A stretch of 64,000 nucleotides of DNA from Stella humosa (GTDB taxonomy: Bacteria > Pseudomonadota > Alphaproteobacteria > ATCC43930 > Allostellaceae), in assembly GCF_006738645.1 (NCBI RefSeq), contig NZ_AP019700.1, forward strand, positions 1,066,001 through 1,130,000, in the 5' to 3' direction. Made by a program: the position numbers and the translations under genes. Shown here piece after piece: positions 46,132 to 55,046 of this stretch. A model generated the notes under the pieces. The model searched no databases and had not been told where the DNA came from. It saw nothing but the letters and a program-made list of their open reading frames with translations. Within the stretch, counting starts at the first letter, position 1, and every line of letters begins with the position of its first letter.

Positions 46132-47307
46132 ATGGACGGGGTGGACAGGATGGCAGTCGGGGGAGCGACGGGGACGGCGGGGGCACCCCCGCCGGCGCGG
46201 ATCATCGGCGCCGGCCCGGTGCTGCTCTGGGGCATCACCTCGGCCGAGCGGCTGCGGCGGTCGCTGGCACGCGCGGGCGTGCGCGAGGTGGCGCCCGAGC
46301 AGGGTGGCGATCCCGCCGGGCCGGTGATCCTGGTGCGCGCGGACTGGGTGTTCGACGACGTGCTGATCCAGCGCCTGGTGAAGCAGCCGGGCACGCTGCT
46401 GGTGGCCGACAGCGGCCAGGCGGTGGCGGCCCATGCCACCGCCGGCCAGGCCGGGGAGGCGTTGCAGGCCCTGACGACCGGCGCCGCGGCCGCGCGCACG
46501 GGCGCGGCCGCCCTGCGCCGGGTCAACTCGGCCGAACTGGCCGGCGCCTACGACCAGGCGCTGCGCAAGCGCCAGCCGCCCTATCTGCTGCGGCTGACCG
46601 AGGCCGGTCTGCCGGCGATCGAACGGCGCATGTTCGCGGGCTCCTACAAGGGCGTGACCGACCTGGTCACCAAGTATGTCTGGCCGCGGCCGGCCCAGAT
46701 GGTGACCAAGTGGTGCGCGGTCGCCGGCATCACGCCCAACCAGGTGACGGCGGTCAGCCTGCTGCTGGTGTTCGCGGCCTTCGCGCTGTTCTGGAAAGGT
46801 TATTTCTGGTGGGGGCTGGCGGCGGCTTGGCCGATGACCTTCCTCGACACGGTCGACGGCAAGCTGGCCCGGGTCACGCTCACTTCCAGCAAGTTCGGCA
46901 ACATCTTCGACCATGGCATAGACCTCATCCACCCGCCCTTCTGGTGGTGGGCCTGGATGGTCGGGCTGGCCCATGTCGGCATGCCCCTGGCACAGTTCGA
47001 CCTGGTGCTGGCGGTGATCGCGGGCGGCTATGTGCTGCAACGCATCGGCGAGGCGGTCTTCATCACCGCATTCGGTATGCAGATGCATATCTGGCGGCGC
47101 TTCGATAGTCGCTTCCGGCTGATCACGGCCCGGCGCAACCCCAACCTGATCCTGCTGACCGTCGCCATGATCTTCGGCCGGCCCGACCTCGGCATCCTGG
47201 CGGTGGCGGTGTGGACGGCGCTGTCGCTGGCGGTTCATGCCGCGCAGATCGTCCAGGGCTGGTTCGCCCGCCGCCGCGGCCCGCTGGAGTCCTGGCTGTC
47301 GCAATGA
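46132..47307 (+). CDS. CDP-alcohol phosphotransferase with N-terminal nucleotidyltransferase-like domain
   Basis: 391 residues. The CDP-alcohol phosphotransferase signature D-x2-DG-x2-AR-x8-G-x3-D-x3-D is perfect at about 239-264 (DTVDGKLAR ... GNIFDHGID), within a six-helix membrane domain preceded by TPNQVTAVS. Residues about 24-170 (VILVRADWVFDD) resemble a degenerate NTP-transferase domain, as in bifunctional inositol-1-phosphate cytidylyltransferase/DIPP synthases, but lack the usual Gly-rich loop. ATGA couples it to a lipid kinase gene. It probably joins a CDP-activated lipid or headgroup in sphingolipid synthesis. Confidence 0.85.
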   Translation: MDGVDRMAVGGATGTAGAPPPARIIGAGPVLLWGITSAERLRRSLARAGVREVAPEQGGDPAGPVILVRADWVFDDVLIQRLVKQPGTLLVADSGQAVAAHATAGQAGEALQALTTGAAAARTGAAALRRVNSAELAGAYDQALRKRQPPYLLRLTEAGLPAIERRMFAGSYKGVTDLVTKYVWPRPAQMVTKWCAVAGITPNQVTAVSLLLVFAAFALFWKGYFWWGLAAAWPMTFLDTVDGKLARVTLTSSKFGNIFDHGIDLIHPPFWWWAWMVGLAHVGMPLAQFDLVLAVIAGGYVLQRIGEAVFITAFGMQMHIWRRFDSRFRLITARRNPNLILLTVAMIFGRPDLGILAVAVWTALSLAVHAAQIVQGWFARRRGPLESWLSQ

Positions 47308-48257
47308 CGCGGCTGGGGCTCGTGCACAACCCGCGCAGCGGCCGCAACCGGTCGGCGGTGGCCGGCTCGCGCCAGCGCGCGGCCGATGCGCTGGGCGTGC
47401 GCTTCGCCGCACCGGCCACGGCCGACGAACTGCGGCGCGACCTGGCCGATTTTGCGCGCCAGGGGGTCGGCATCGTCGTCATCGACGGGGGGGACGGCAC
47501 GGTGCGCGAGGTGCTGACCCAGTTGCCCGCAGCCTATGGCGACGACCTGCCGGCCGTGGCCATCCTGGCATCCGGCCGCACCAACCTGGTGGCGGCCGCC
47601 ATCGGCACCGGCGGGCGCGGCCCGGCCGGGCTGAAGCGGTTGGCCGAGCTGGCGCGCCGGCGCAAGCTGGCCGACATCGTGCGCCGGCGCCCGGTGCTGA
47701 CCGTATCCTGGCCGGATGGGTCGCGCCCGCCGGTCAACGGGCTCTTCCTGGGAGCGGCAGCCTTCACCCGCGCCGTCGGCGTGGCGCAGGCGGCGATGGG
47801 GCGCAGCGGCGTCGCCCGCAAGCCGGCCGTCCTGCTGACCATCGCCTGGTCGTTGCGCCGCGCCCTGTTCGGGACGCAGCCGGCCTGGACGGCAGGGGAG
47901 CCGATGGCCGTTGCCGTCGACGGGGCCGCCCAGCCGGCGGGCGATCGCCTCATTTTCCTCGCCACCACGCTCGACCGGCTGATGCTGGGGCTCTGGCCAT
48001 TCTGGGGCGGCGGGCGGGGGGCTGTCCGCTTCCTCGACGTCGCAGCCGAGCCGGAGCGCCTGGGCACGGCCCTGTGGCGCGTCCTGCGCGGCCGCCCGGC
48101 GCCCTGGATGGCGACAGATTATCGCAGTGGCCGGGCCGACAGCCTGGCCCTAACCCTGGACCGGCCCTTCATCCTCGACGGCGAGGCCTTCGCGGCGGGC
48201 GTCGATGGCCGGATCGTCATCCAGGCCGGCCCTGAATTCGGATTCGTCGTGCCATGA
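47304..48257 (+). CDS. DAGK-family lipid kinase, candidate ceramide kinase
   Basis: 317 residues. HNPRSGRN (about 8-15) and GGDGTVREV (about 62-70) are the ATP-binding motifs of diacylglycerol/sphingosine kinases; the C-terminal half is the beta-sandwich (ILDGEAFAAGVDGRIVI). Caulobacter has a ceramide kinase of this family (CpgB, as I recall) in its sphingolipid locus. Here it is coupled by ATGA to both neighbours and probably makes ceramide-1-phosphate. Confidence 0.82.
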   Translation: MTRLGLVHNPRSGRNRSAVAGSRQRAADALGVRFAAPATADELRRDLADFARQGVGIVVIDGGDGTVREVLTQLPAAYGDDLPAVAILASGRTNLVAAAIGTGGRGPAGLKRLAELARRRKLADIVRRRPVLTVSWPDGSRPPVNGLFLGAAAFTRAVGVAQAAMGRSGVARKPAVLLTIAWSLRRALFGTQPAWTAGEPMAVAVDGAAQPAGDRLIFLATTLDRLMLGLWPFWGGGRGAVRFLDVAAEPERLGTALWRVLRGRPAPWMATDYRSGRADSLALTLDRPFILDGEAFAAGVDGRIVIQAGPEFGFVVP

Positions 48258-49186
48258 TCGACCCATTGGATCGCCTCGTCGGCCGGGAACTGTCGCGCCC
48301 GGTGCCGGCGCCCGCCATCGCCCTTGCCCGCCATCTGGCCGATCGTTCGCCCAGCGTCGCGGCCGTCCTCTTCTACGGCGCTGCCCTCCGCGACGGGGAC
48401 ATGGACGGCCTGCTCGATTTCTACGTCCTGGTGGATTCGCTGGCCGACTGGCACGGCAGCCGCTGGCGCGCGACCGCCAACCGCCTGCTGCCGCCCAATG
48501 TCAGCTATGCCGAGGTCGCCCACGAGGGCCGCATGGTCCGCGCCAAGGTGGCGGTGATGGGGGTCGACCAGTTCGCGCGCGCGGCCGGTTTCGCCGGGGC
48601 GGATAGCACGATCTGGGCCCGTTTCGCCCAGCCCGCCGCACTGCCCTATTGCCGCGACGAGGCGACGCGGGGGCGGGTGTCTGCCGCGATCGGCGATGCG
48701 ATCGTCACCGCGGCGCGGTGGGCGGCCCTGCTGGGCCCGCTGGCGGGCGGGCCGCTGGTATACTGGCGTGCGCTATTCGCCAACACCTACCGGGCCGAAC
48801 TGCGGGTGGAGGGGGCAGGGCGCTCGGACCTGATCGTCGGCAGCGCGCCCGATCGCTACCAGCGGCTGCTGGCGCCGGCCTGGGACCGGGCCGGGATCGC
48901 CACGGTCGAGCACCCGGACGGCACGATCTCGCCGCTGATCCCCGATGTCGACCGCCGTGCCGCCGCACTGGCCTGGGGCCGGCGGGTGCGGGTCGGCAAG
49001 GTGCTGAACATCCTGCGGCTGACGAAGGCCGCCTTCACCTTCGTCGATGGCGGCCACTACCTGGCCTGGAAGATCGAGCGCCACACCGGGACCCGGCTGG
49101 CGCTCACGCCGTGGCAGCTTCGCCACCCCGTGCTGGCAGGCCCGTTCCTGCTGTTCCGGTTGTGGCGCCGGGGCGTGGTGCGGTAG
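48254..49186 (+). CDS. Tam41-like phosphatidate cytidylyltransferase family protein
   Basis: 310 residues. Block-by-block resemblance to mitochondrial CDP-DAG synthase Tam41: LFYGAAL for YGSGV, LDFYVLVDSLADWHGSRW for the nucleotidyl-transfer Asp block ending in WHS, PPNVSYAEVAHEGRMVRAKV for NPFxxxxGxxxKYGV, ALFANTYRAELRVEG for SYAGDIR, and the C-terminal ILRLTKAAFTF helix. Tam41 makes CDP-diacylglycerol from phosphatidate and CTP. Following a lipid kinase gene, this enzyme would make a CDP-lipid, perhaps CDP-ceramide. Commonly annotated hypothetical; my assignment rests on recalled sequence. It converges with spt, six bases between stops. Confidence 0.68.
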   Translation: MIDPLDRLVGRELSRPVPAPAIALARHLADRSPSVAAVLFYGAALRDGDMDGLLDFYVLVDSLADWHGSRWRATANRLLPPNVSYAEVAHEGRMVRAKVAVMGVDQFARAAGFAGADSTIWARFAQPAALPYCRDEATRGRVSAAIGDAIVTAARWAALLGPLAGGPLVYWRALFANTYRAELRVEGAGRSDLIVGSAPDRYQRLLAPAWDRAGIATVEHPDGTISPLIPDVDRRAAALAWGRRVRVGKVLNILRLTKAAFTFVDGGHYLAWKIERHTGTRLALTPWQLRHPVLAGPFLLFRLWRRGVVR

Positions 49187-49192
49187 CCGGCC

Positions 49193-50410
49193 TCAGCCGG
49201 TGGCAGCCATCGGCTGCGGGGCCAGCACGCCCAGTTCCTCGCCCACGGCCGCGAACATGGCGATGGCCGTGTCGATCTGCTGCGTGGAATGGGCAGCGCT
49301 GACGCTGCAGCGCAGAATCGCCGAGCCGTTCGGCGTCGCCGGCGGCAGCGCCAGGTTGACGTAGAGCCCGCTCTCCAGCAGCCGGTTCCAGAAGGCGACC
49401 GCGAGGTCGCGGTCTTCCTGGATCACGGCCACGATCGGGCTCGGCTCGGAGCCGAGGCGGAAGCCAAGCTGCTCCAGGCCCGCATGGAAGCGGCGGGAAT
49501 TGGCGCGCAGCCGTGCCCGCAGGCCGGGGTCCGTGCGCAGCCGCTTCAGCGCCTGCAAGGTGGAGGCAACCAGCGACGGCGGCAGCGAGGCCGTGAACAT
49601 ATAGGGCCGGCAGGCGACCCGCAGGACGTCGAAATCCTCAAGGTCGGAGACGCAGAAGCCGCCGATCGTGCCCAGCGTCTTGGAGAAGGTGCCGACGATG
49701 AAGTCGACCTCGTCCTCGACGCCGGCCGCCTCGGCCAGGCCGCGGCCCTTCTGGCCCAGCACGCCCAGCGAGTGCGCCTCGTCGACCAGCAGATAGGCGC
49801 CGGCCTCGGCTTTGACCGCCGCGATCTCGCGCAAGGGCGCGGCGTCGCCCAGCATGGAATAGATGCCCTCGACCACGATCAGCTTGCTGCCGGTGGCGGG
49901 CAGGCGGGCCAGCCGCTTGCGCAGGTCCTCGGGGTCATTGTGGCGGAAGCGGATGACCTGGGCCGTGCCCAGCCGCGCGCCGTCATAGATGCTGGCGTGG
50001 CTGTCGGCGTCGATGATCAGGTAGTCGCCCTTGGCGACCAGCGTCGAGATGATGCCCAGGTTCGCCTGGTAGCCGGTGGTGAACACCATGCCATGGGCGC
50101 GACCGTAATAGTCGGCCAACTCGCGCTCCAGCCGGGTGTGGCCGTCATAGCTGCCGTTGGCGATGCGCGAGCCCGTGGTGCCGGTGCCGGACTGCTGCAA
50201 CTGGTCGATCCCGGCCTCGATGCAGGACGCGTCGAAGGTCAGGCCCAGATAGTTGTTCGTGCCGAAGAGAATGGTGCGCTTGCTGCCGCGCAGGCCTTCG
50301 GTCGGGGACAGGATGCGGTCGAAGCGGACGGCGAACGGGTCGCTGCCCTGGCTTCTCAACTCCTGGTATGCGCCGCGCAGGTGAGCGAACTTCTCGAGGA
50401 TCGCCATCAT
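49193..50410 (-). CDS. spt: Serine palmitoyltransferase (alpha-oxoamine synthase family)
   Basis: 405 residues; condenses L-serine with a fatty acyl thioester to 3-oxo-sphinganine, the first step of sphingolipid synthesis. PLP residues: His near 138 (DADSHASIYDG), Asp and His in LVDEAHSLG (about 208-216) and Schiff-base Lys244 in TFSKTLGTIGG. The pattern is that of bacterial SPT rather than glycine-using AONS/KBL enzymes. Starts in TGATG overlapping the dedicated ACP gene, which should carry its acyl donor. Confidence 0.88.
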   Translation of the reverse strand: MMAILEKFAHLRGAYQELRSQGSDPFAVRFDRILSPTEGLRGSKRTILFGTNNYLGLTFDASCIEAGIDQLQQSGTGTTGSRIANGSYDGHTRLERELADYYGRAHGMVFTTGYQANLGIISTLVAKGDYLIIDADSHASIYDGARLGTAQVIRFRHNDPEDLRKRLARLPATGSKLIVVEGIYSMLGDAAPLREIAAVKAEAGAYLLVDEAHSLGVLGQKGRGLAEAAGVEDEVDFIVGTFSKTLGTIGGFCVSDLEDFDVLRVACRPYMFTASLPPSLVASTLQALKRLRTDPGLRARLRANSRRFHAGLEQLGFRLGSEPSPIVAVIQEDRDLAVAFWNRLLESGLYVNLALPPATPNGSAILRCSVSAAHSTQQIDTAIAMFAAVGEELGVLAPQPMAATG

Positions 50411-50658
50411 CAGGCCTTCGATTGAATGTCTTGGATCGTGCGGGCAAGGTCGGCGACGGTCTGGATCTCCGGCAACATTTCCAAGGGAATGGAAATATCG
50501 AAGGCGTCCTCAAGCTTCATCACGAAGTTCATGATGGTCAACGAATCCAGTCCTAGGTCCCTGGAGATGTCTGTAGTCTTGCTGATCGGGATGTTCTGTT
50601 CGACGACCGATCGGAGCTCGGCGATGATCCGTTCCTCTAGTGCTTCTATAGACTGCAT
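50410..50658 (-). CDS. acpR: Acyl carrier protein dedicated to sphingolipid synthesis
   Basis: 82 residues, acidic, with the phosphopantetheine Ser39 in LGLDSLTIMN. Encoded directly before spt with overlapping codons, as AcpR in Caulobacter; presumably charged by the acyl-ACP synthetase at 51745. The 128 bp upstream (50659-50786) is AT-rich, contains two GTGAACC direct repeats and should hold the promoter; no gene is seen there. Confidence 0.9.
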   Translation of the reverse strand: MQSIEALEERIIAELRSVVEQNIPISKTTDISRDLGLDSLTIMNFVMKLEDAFDISIPLEMLPEIQTVADLARTIQDIQSKA

Positions 50659-50786
50659 TCAAACGGTCCTGGGTACTCTTCGCGAGGAAACGGCTGCCTG
50701 CCACACGCCAAGGCGCTCATATTAGGTTCACAGAAGCGCCCGCGGATTGCAACATGGTAATGGTTCACGGAAGATTACGCATTACT

Positions 50787-51743
50787 TCAATACAGTAAGT
50801 TCTTAACTCGATACCACTCAACGGTTTGCCGGAATCCCTCGGTCAACTGCGTCTTCGCAATAGTCATTCCAGCGGGGGGCAGCTCGTCCGCGCCGATGCT
50901 CCAGTCGGGATGGGCGATCTCGCGGATCTTGGCGGGCGACATCGCCGCCGGCCGGCCGGTGGCGCGGGCGATGGCACTAACGCCGAGCGCGAGCAGGGCG
51001 AGCGCCGGCACCGGTATGGGCAATCGCCGCAGCGGCCGGCCGAGGGCGGCGCCCATCGCGGCCGCCACATCCGTCCAGCCATATCCTTCGGGCCGGCCAT
51101 CGGCCAGGGCGTGGATCCGGCCGGGCGGGGCATCGCCGGCCAGGCTGGCGATCATGGCGGCGGCGTCCTCGACATGCAGCAGGGTCAACCGGGCTTCGGG
51201 CCGGCCCAGCATCGGCATCAGGCCGCGGCGGGCGATCTGGAAGAAGGGCAGCAGCTCGCGGTCGCCTGGCCCATAGATCGCGGTCGGGCGCAGGATCAAC
51301 CATTGGTCCGGCGGCAGCGCCGCGATCACCGCGGCCTCGCCCGCGGCCTTGCTGGCGGCGTAGGCCGACAGGTGCGGCGCCCGGGCGGCCAGGCTGGAAA
51401 CCAGCACCAGGCGCGCCGTTGCGCCATGCCGGCGCACGGCGTCCGCCAGCCGAGCGGTCCCGTCGCGGTTGACGGCGAAAAGGTCCTGGTCGCGGCCGGC
51501 CTTCACCAGGCCCGCGGCATGGACGATGACCGCGGCACCCGACACCAGCCGCGCCAGCGCCCCGGCATCGCCCAGGCCGCCCGGCACCACCTCCAGCGCC
51601 AGGTCTTGCCAGCGGGCGTCCACCGGGTCGCGGCGGGCCAGGATGCGCACCTGGTAGCCGCAGGCGTCGAGTGCCTGCACCAGCGGCCGGCCGAGAAACC
51701 CCGTGGCGCCCGTGACCGCGGCGACTGGCCGGGCCCTGTCCAT
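50787..51743 (-). CDS. cerR: NAD-dependent epimerase/dehydratase family reductase, candidate ceramide reductase
   Basis: 318 residues, extended SDR fold: TGATGFLG (about 11-18), VIVHAAG, SSLAARAPHLSAYAASK with Ser, Tyr and Lys of the catalytic triad. In Caulobacter a protein of this family (CerR) next to spt reduces the 3-oxo group of oxidised ceramide. Here it is one base downstream of the acyl-ACP synthetase gene and near spt, so the same role is inferred. Confidence 0.82.
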   Translation of the reverse strand: MDRARPVAAVTGATGFLGRPLVQALDACGYQVRILARRDPVDARWQDLALEVVPGGLGDAGALARLVSGAAVIVHAAGLVKAGRDQDLFAVNRDGTARLADAVRRHGATARLVLVSSLAARAPHLSAYAASKAAGEAAVIAALPPDQWLILRPTAIYGPGDRELLPFFQIARRGLMPMLGRPEARLTLLHVEDAAAMIASLAGDAPPGRIHALADGRPEGYGWTDVAAAMGAALGRPLRRLPIPVPALALLALGVSAIARATGRPAAMSPAKIREIAHPDWSIGADELPPAGMTIAKTQLTEGFRQTVEWYRVKNLLY

Positions 51744-51744
51744 T

Positions 51745-53487
51745 TCAGACGGCCGCGCGCGCGGCCTCGGCCGGGGTGAAGGCGCCGCTGCGATAGATCT
51801 CGCGCGCCTGCGCCCGGCTCAGCTTGCCCGACGAGGTCTGCGGCAGGCTGCGGGGCGGCACCAGCGTGACCGACACCTCGATGCTGTGGCGCGCGCGGAT
51901 AAGGCGGACGATCTCCTCCTGCAGCGCGGCGCGCTCGGCCTGGTCGACGGGTCGGCACTGCACCAGCACGACCACCTGTTCCTCCGCTGCCGTGTCGAGC
52001 GCGAAGGCGACGACGTCGCCCGTGCGGAGCAGGGCGATCTCGGTCTCGATCGTCCATTCCAGGTCCTGCGGCCAGACGTTGCGGCCGTTGATCAGGATCA
52101 GGTCCTTGGCCCGCCCGGTGATGACGATCTCGCCATCGGCCATGAAGCCGAGGTCGCCGGTATCGAGCCAGCCGTCCGCCGACATGACCAGCAGGGTCTC
52201 GTCCGGTCGGTCGAAATAGGCATCCATCAGGCTGGGGCCGCGGGCGAAGATGCGGCCGACCTGCCGCTCCGGCAGCACCGCGCCGCCGGGGCCGCGCACT
52301 TCCATGGCGTGGCCGGGCAGGACCGGGCCGCAGCGCACGAAATCGCGCGCGCGGGGGGCATCGGCGGCGGGCGTGGCGGCCGACCCGTCGCGCTCCAGCC
52401 GGTCGGTGTCGACGCGCTCGGTGACGAGGCCCCGGTCGAGCGGGGCGAAGCTCAGCGCCAGCGTCGCCTCGGCCATGCCGTAGCTGGCCAGGAAGGCGCG
52501 GGCGCCGAAGCCGCGCGCGGCGAACGTATCGGAGAAAGCCTGCAAGCGGGCCGGCCGGATCATATCGCCGCCCACGCCGGCGACCCGCCAGCGGCCGAGG
52601 TCGAGGTTTTCGATGGAGGCGGTCTCGGCCCGCCTGGCGCACAACTCGTAGCCGAAGGTCGGGCTGTAGGAGATGGTGCCGCCATTGCGGCCGATCAGGT
52701 CGAGCCACAGCAGCGGCCGGCGGGCGAACTCGCGCGTCGGCAGCAGGTCGACGGAAAGCTGCGTCAGCATCGGCGCCAGCAGGAAGCCGACCAGTCCCAT
52801 GTCGTGATAGAACGGCAGCCACGAAACGCAGCGGTCGTCCGCCGTCGTCCGCAGCCCATGGGCGCTGATCGCGCGCGCGTTGGCCATCAGCGCGCGCTGG
52901 GTGACCGAGATGCCGAGCGGGAAGCGCGTGCTGCCGGATGAGAATTGCAGGTAGAGCAGGGCTTCCGGGTCGGCCGCGGGCAGGCCCGGGCCCTGGCCGC
53001 CGGCCGCCCGCAATTCGGCCACGGTGCCCAGCAGCTTCATCGGCAGCCCGTCCACGGCCAGGCGCAGCCAGCCATCGAGCGACGCCGGACCCAGGGCTGC
53101 CACCGCGCCGGCCGATTGCGTCATGCGGCGCAGGTTGGCGATGTAGCCGTCCTTGCCGCCGACCGTCGTCGGCAGCGGCAGCGGCACCGGGATCAGGCCC
53201 GCATGCAGGCAGGCGAAGAAGGCGCGAACGAAGTCGCCGTCGGTCTCGGCGACCAGGGCCACCCGCTCTCCCGGCGCCAGCCCTGCCGCCAGCAGCGTGC
53301 GGGCAAGGTCGATCGCGTCCGCCCGGAGTTGGGCATAGGGCAGGGTTTCCACGAGCTGGCCGCGGCCGGAATAGAAGTTCAGCCCCGATCTGCCGCCGGC
53401 GGCATATTCCAGGGCTTCCTGGATGGTCTCGAAGCTGGCTGTGCGCTGGCAGGCAAGCCCGCTGGCGGTCGGGGTGGGAAGGATCAT
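51745..53487 (-). CDS. aasR: Acyl-ACP synthetase (AMP-binding, FAAL-like)
   Basis: 580 residues. Adenylation motifs in order: FSSGSTRFPLG, YGMAEATLALS (typical of fatty-acid adenylating FAAL enzymes), DTGDLGF, GRAKDLILINGRNVWPQD and SSGKLSRA with the catalytic Lys. It would adenylate a free fatty acid and load it on the dedicated ACP for spt. Known in Caulobacter as AasR. Overexpressed neighbours: cerR downstream with one base between. Confidence 0.85.
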   Translation of the reverse strand: MILPTPTASGLACQRTASFETIQEALEYAAGGRSGLNFYSGRGQLVETLPYAQLRADAIDLARTLLAAGLAPGERVALVAETDGDFVRAFFACLHAGLIPVPLPLPTTVGGKDGYIANLRRMTQSAGAVAALGPASLDGWLRLAVDGLPMKLLGTVAELRAAGGQGPGLPAADPEALLYLQFSSGSTRFPLGISVTQRALMANARAISAHGLRTTADDRCVSWLPFYHDMGLVGFLLAPMLTQLSVDLLPTREFARRPLLWLDLIGRNGGTISYSPTFGYELCARRAETASIENLDLGRWRVAGVGGDMIRPARLQAFSDTFAARGFGARAFLASYGMAEATLALSFAPLDRGLVTERVDTDRLERDGSAATPAADAPRARDFVRCGPVLPGHAMEVRGPGGAVLPERQVGRIFARGPSLMDAYFDRPDETLLVMSADGWLDTGDLGFMADGEIVITGRAKDLILINGRNVWPQDLEWTIETEIALLRTGDVVAFALDTAAEEQVVVLVQCRPVDQAERAALQEEIVRLIRARHSIEVSVTLVPPRSLPQTSSGKLSRAQAREIYRSGAFTPAEAARAAV

Positions 53488-53545
53488 CGGCGCCTGATAC
53501 TAGAATTACGCGCGAACCAATAGTGAATCGCGGATTGCCCGGGGG

Positions 53546-54928
53546 CTATTCGCCCGGCCCGGCGGCACGCGGCCGCCCCCGGCCGCCCCCCGACTGGCCG
53601 TGATGCCAGCGCAGCACGGCTGCGAACTGGCAGGCGAACAATAGCAGAGCGCCGCCCAGAATGCCCGCGCCCGCGCCCGTCAGCCCGTAGCGGTCCACCA
53701 GGAACAGCGCGGCCGGCAGGTAGAGCGCGATGGTGACGGCGCGGATGACGAGGGCGGCCGACGCCTCGCCGACCGAGATCAGCAGCGGTTCGAAGGGCAG
53801 GGCGGCAACGCCGACGGCGGCCGCCGCCACCACCCAGACCATGATCGCCGCACCCGCCTCGAACTCCGGCCCCATCACCAGCCGCAGCGCGGGTGCCGCC
53901 GTCAGCAGCACGGCCGATACCAGGACCAGGGCGACGACGGCGGCGATCACGCCCACCTGGAAGACGAGCCGGCGCAGGTCGCCCAGCTTGCGGCTGGCCC
54001 ACAGGTCGGCCAGTTCGGGATAGAGGGCTGGCACCAGCAGGCGGGCGGGCTTGGCGATGGCGTCGCCGACCTGCCGGGCGACACGGAAGAGGGCCGCCTC
54101 GCGCGCGCCCAGCATGGCGCCGATCATCAGCACCGTCAGTTGCTTGAAGCCGATATTGAGCGTGCTGTTGAGGTTGGTGGTCCAGACGAACTTCCACAGG
54201 CCGGGAAAGCCGGCGGCCCCGCGGGGGCCGCCGGCCGGCATGGCGGCAAGCCAGCCGCGCCGGCCGAGCTGCTGCCAGGCGCAGCCGAAGAGCGTGGCGC
54301 AGCTCAGCAGGGATGCCCCGTACCATACCGCCAGGAAGACCAGCAGGTCGCCGCCCAGCACAAAGGCAAATCCGGCCCCGACCAGGCGCACGAGGGAGGC
54401 GACATTGCCCTGGACGGCCATCAGGTCGAATCGGTCGACGAGGCGCAGCACGCCGGTCGGCGTGGCGGCCACCATGAAGGCGACCGAGGTGGTATAGAGC
54501 ATGGCGGCCGGCACGGCGGCGGGCGTCCAGCCCAGCCACGGCCCCAGCCAGGCGGCGCCGGCGACGCCGAGCAGCATGCCGGCGATGGCGCTGTAGAGGT
54601 CCAGCCGCAGGCTGAAGCGCAGCAGCCGGCGGAAATCGCCCAGCCGGCCCTCGCGCAAGGGCACGGTGCCGTAATGGATGATGGCCTGCCAGGACTGAAA
54701 CTTGCTGATCTCGCTCACGGTCTGGGCAAAGGCGTGGATCAGGATCAGCACGCCGAACTGCTCGATGCCCAGCGTGCGCGCGGCCAGGGCCATGTAGGCC
54801 AGGCTCAGCACTGCGCCCACCGACTTGCCCGCCAGCAGGACCGAGGCATTGGCCAGCACGCCCCGCAGCATGCCGCGCCGCGCGACCGCCAGGCTCGGCG
54901 CGCCGGCTGTGGCGGGCTCGTCAGTCAT
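53546..54928 (-). CDS. MOP-superfamily lipid/oligosaccharide flippase (Wzx-like)
   Basis: 460 residues, about 12-14 hydrophobic helices (GVLANASVLLAGKSVGAVLS at the N-terminus; FKQLTVLMIGAMLGAREAALF in the middle) as in polysaccharide export flippases. It moves lipid-linked glycans or lipids across the inner membrane. It ends 58 bp before the acyl-ACP synthetase start, same strand, which ties it to the sphingolipid genes; glycosylated or phosphorylated ceramide could be its cargo. The 118 bp upstream (54929-55046) hold no gene. Confidence 0.82.
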   Translation of the reverse strand: MTDEPATAGAPSLAVARRGMLRGVLANASVLLAGKSVGAVLSLAYMALAARTLGIEQFGVLILIHAFAQTVSEISKFQSWQAIIHYGTVPLREGRLGDFRRLLRFSLRLDLYSAIAGMLLGVAGAAWLGPWLGWTPAAVPAAMLYTTSVAFMVAATPTGVLRLVDRFDLMAVQGNVASLVRLVGAGFAFVLGGDLLVFLAVWYGASLLSCATLFGCAWQQLGRRGWLAAMPAGGPRGAAGFPGLWKFVWTTNLNSTLNIGFKQLTVLMIGAMLGAREAALFRVARQVGDAIAKPARLLVPALYPELADLWASRKLGDLRRLVFQVGVIAAVVALVLVSAVLLTAAPALRLVMGPEFEAGAAIMVWVVAAAAVGVAALPFEPLLISVGEASAALVIRAVTIALYLPAALFLVDRYGLTGAGAGILGGALLLFACQFAAVLRWHHGQSGGGRGRPRAAGPGE

Positions 54929-55046
54929 GCAGTCGGACCCGAGGCGGGCCTACCGTGGCGGTCATGGTGGCATCCCGTCTGTGCCATGCAGCCCGACAGA
55001 TATGCCCTGCCTTGGGGCCGGGCGATAGGGAGGCGATCGCCGGCCG

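Noticed and set aside
49268-50425. Long plus-strand frames opposite spt and other sphingolipid genes
   Set aside because: Shadow frames rich in Gly, Gln, Asp and Arg without recognisable motifs; spt is unambiguous on the other strand.
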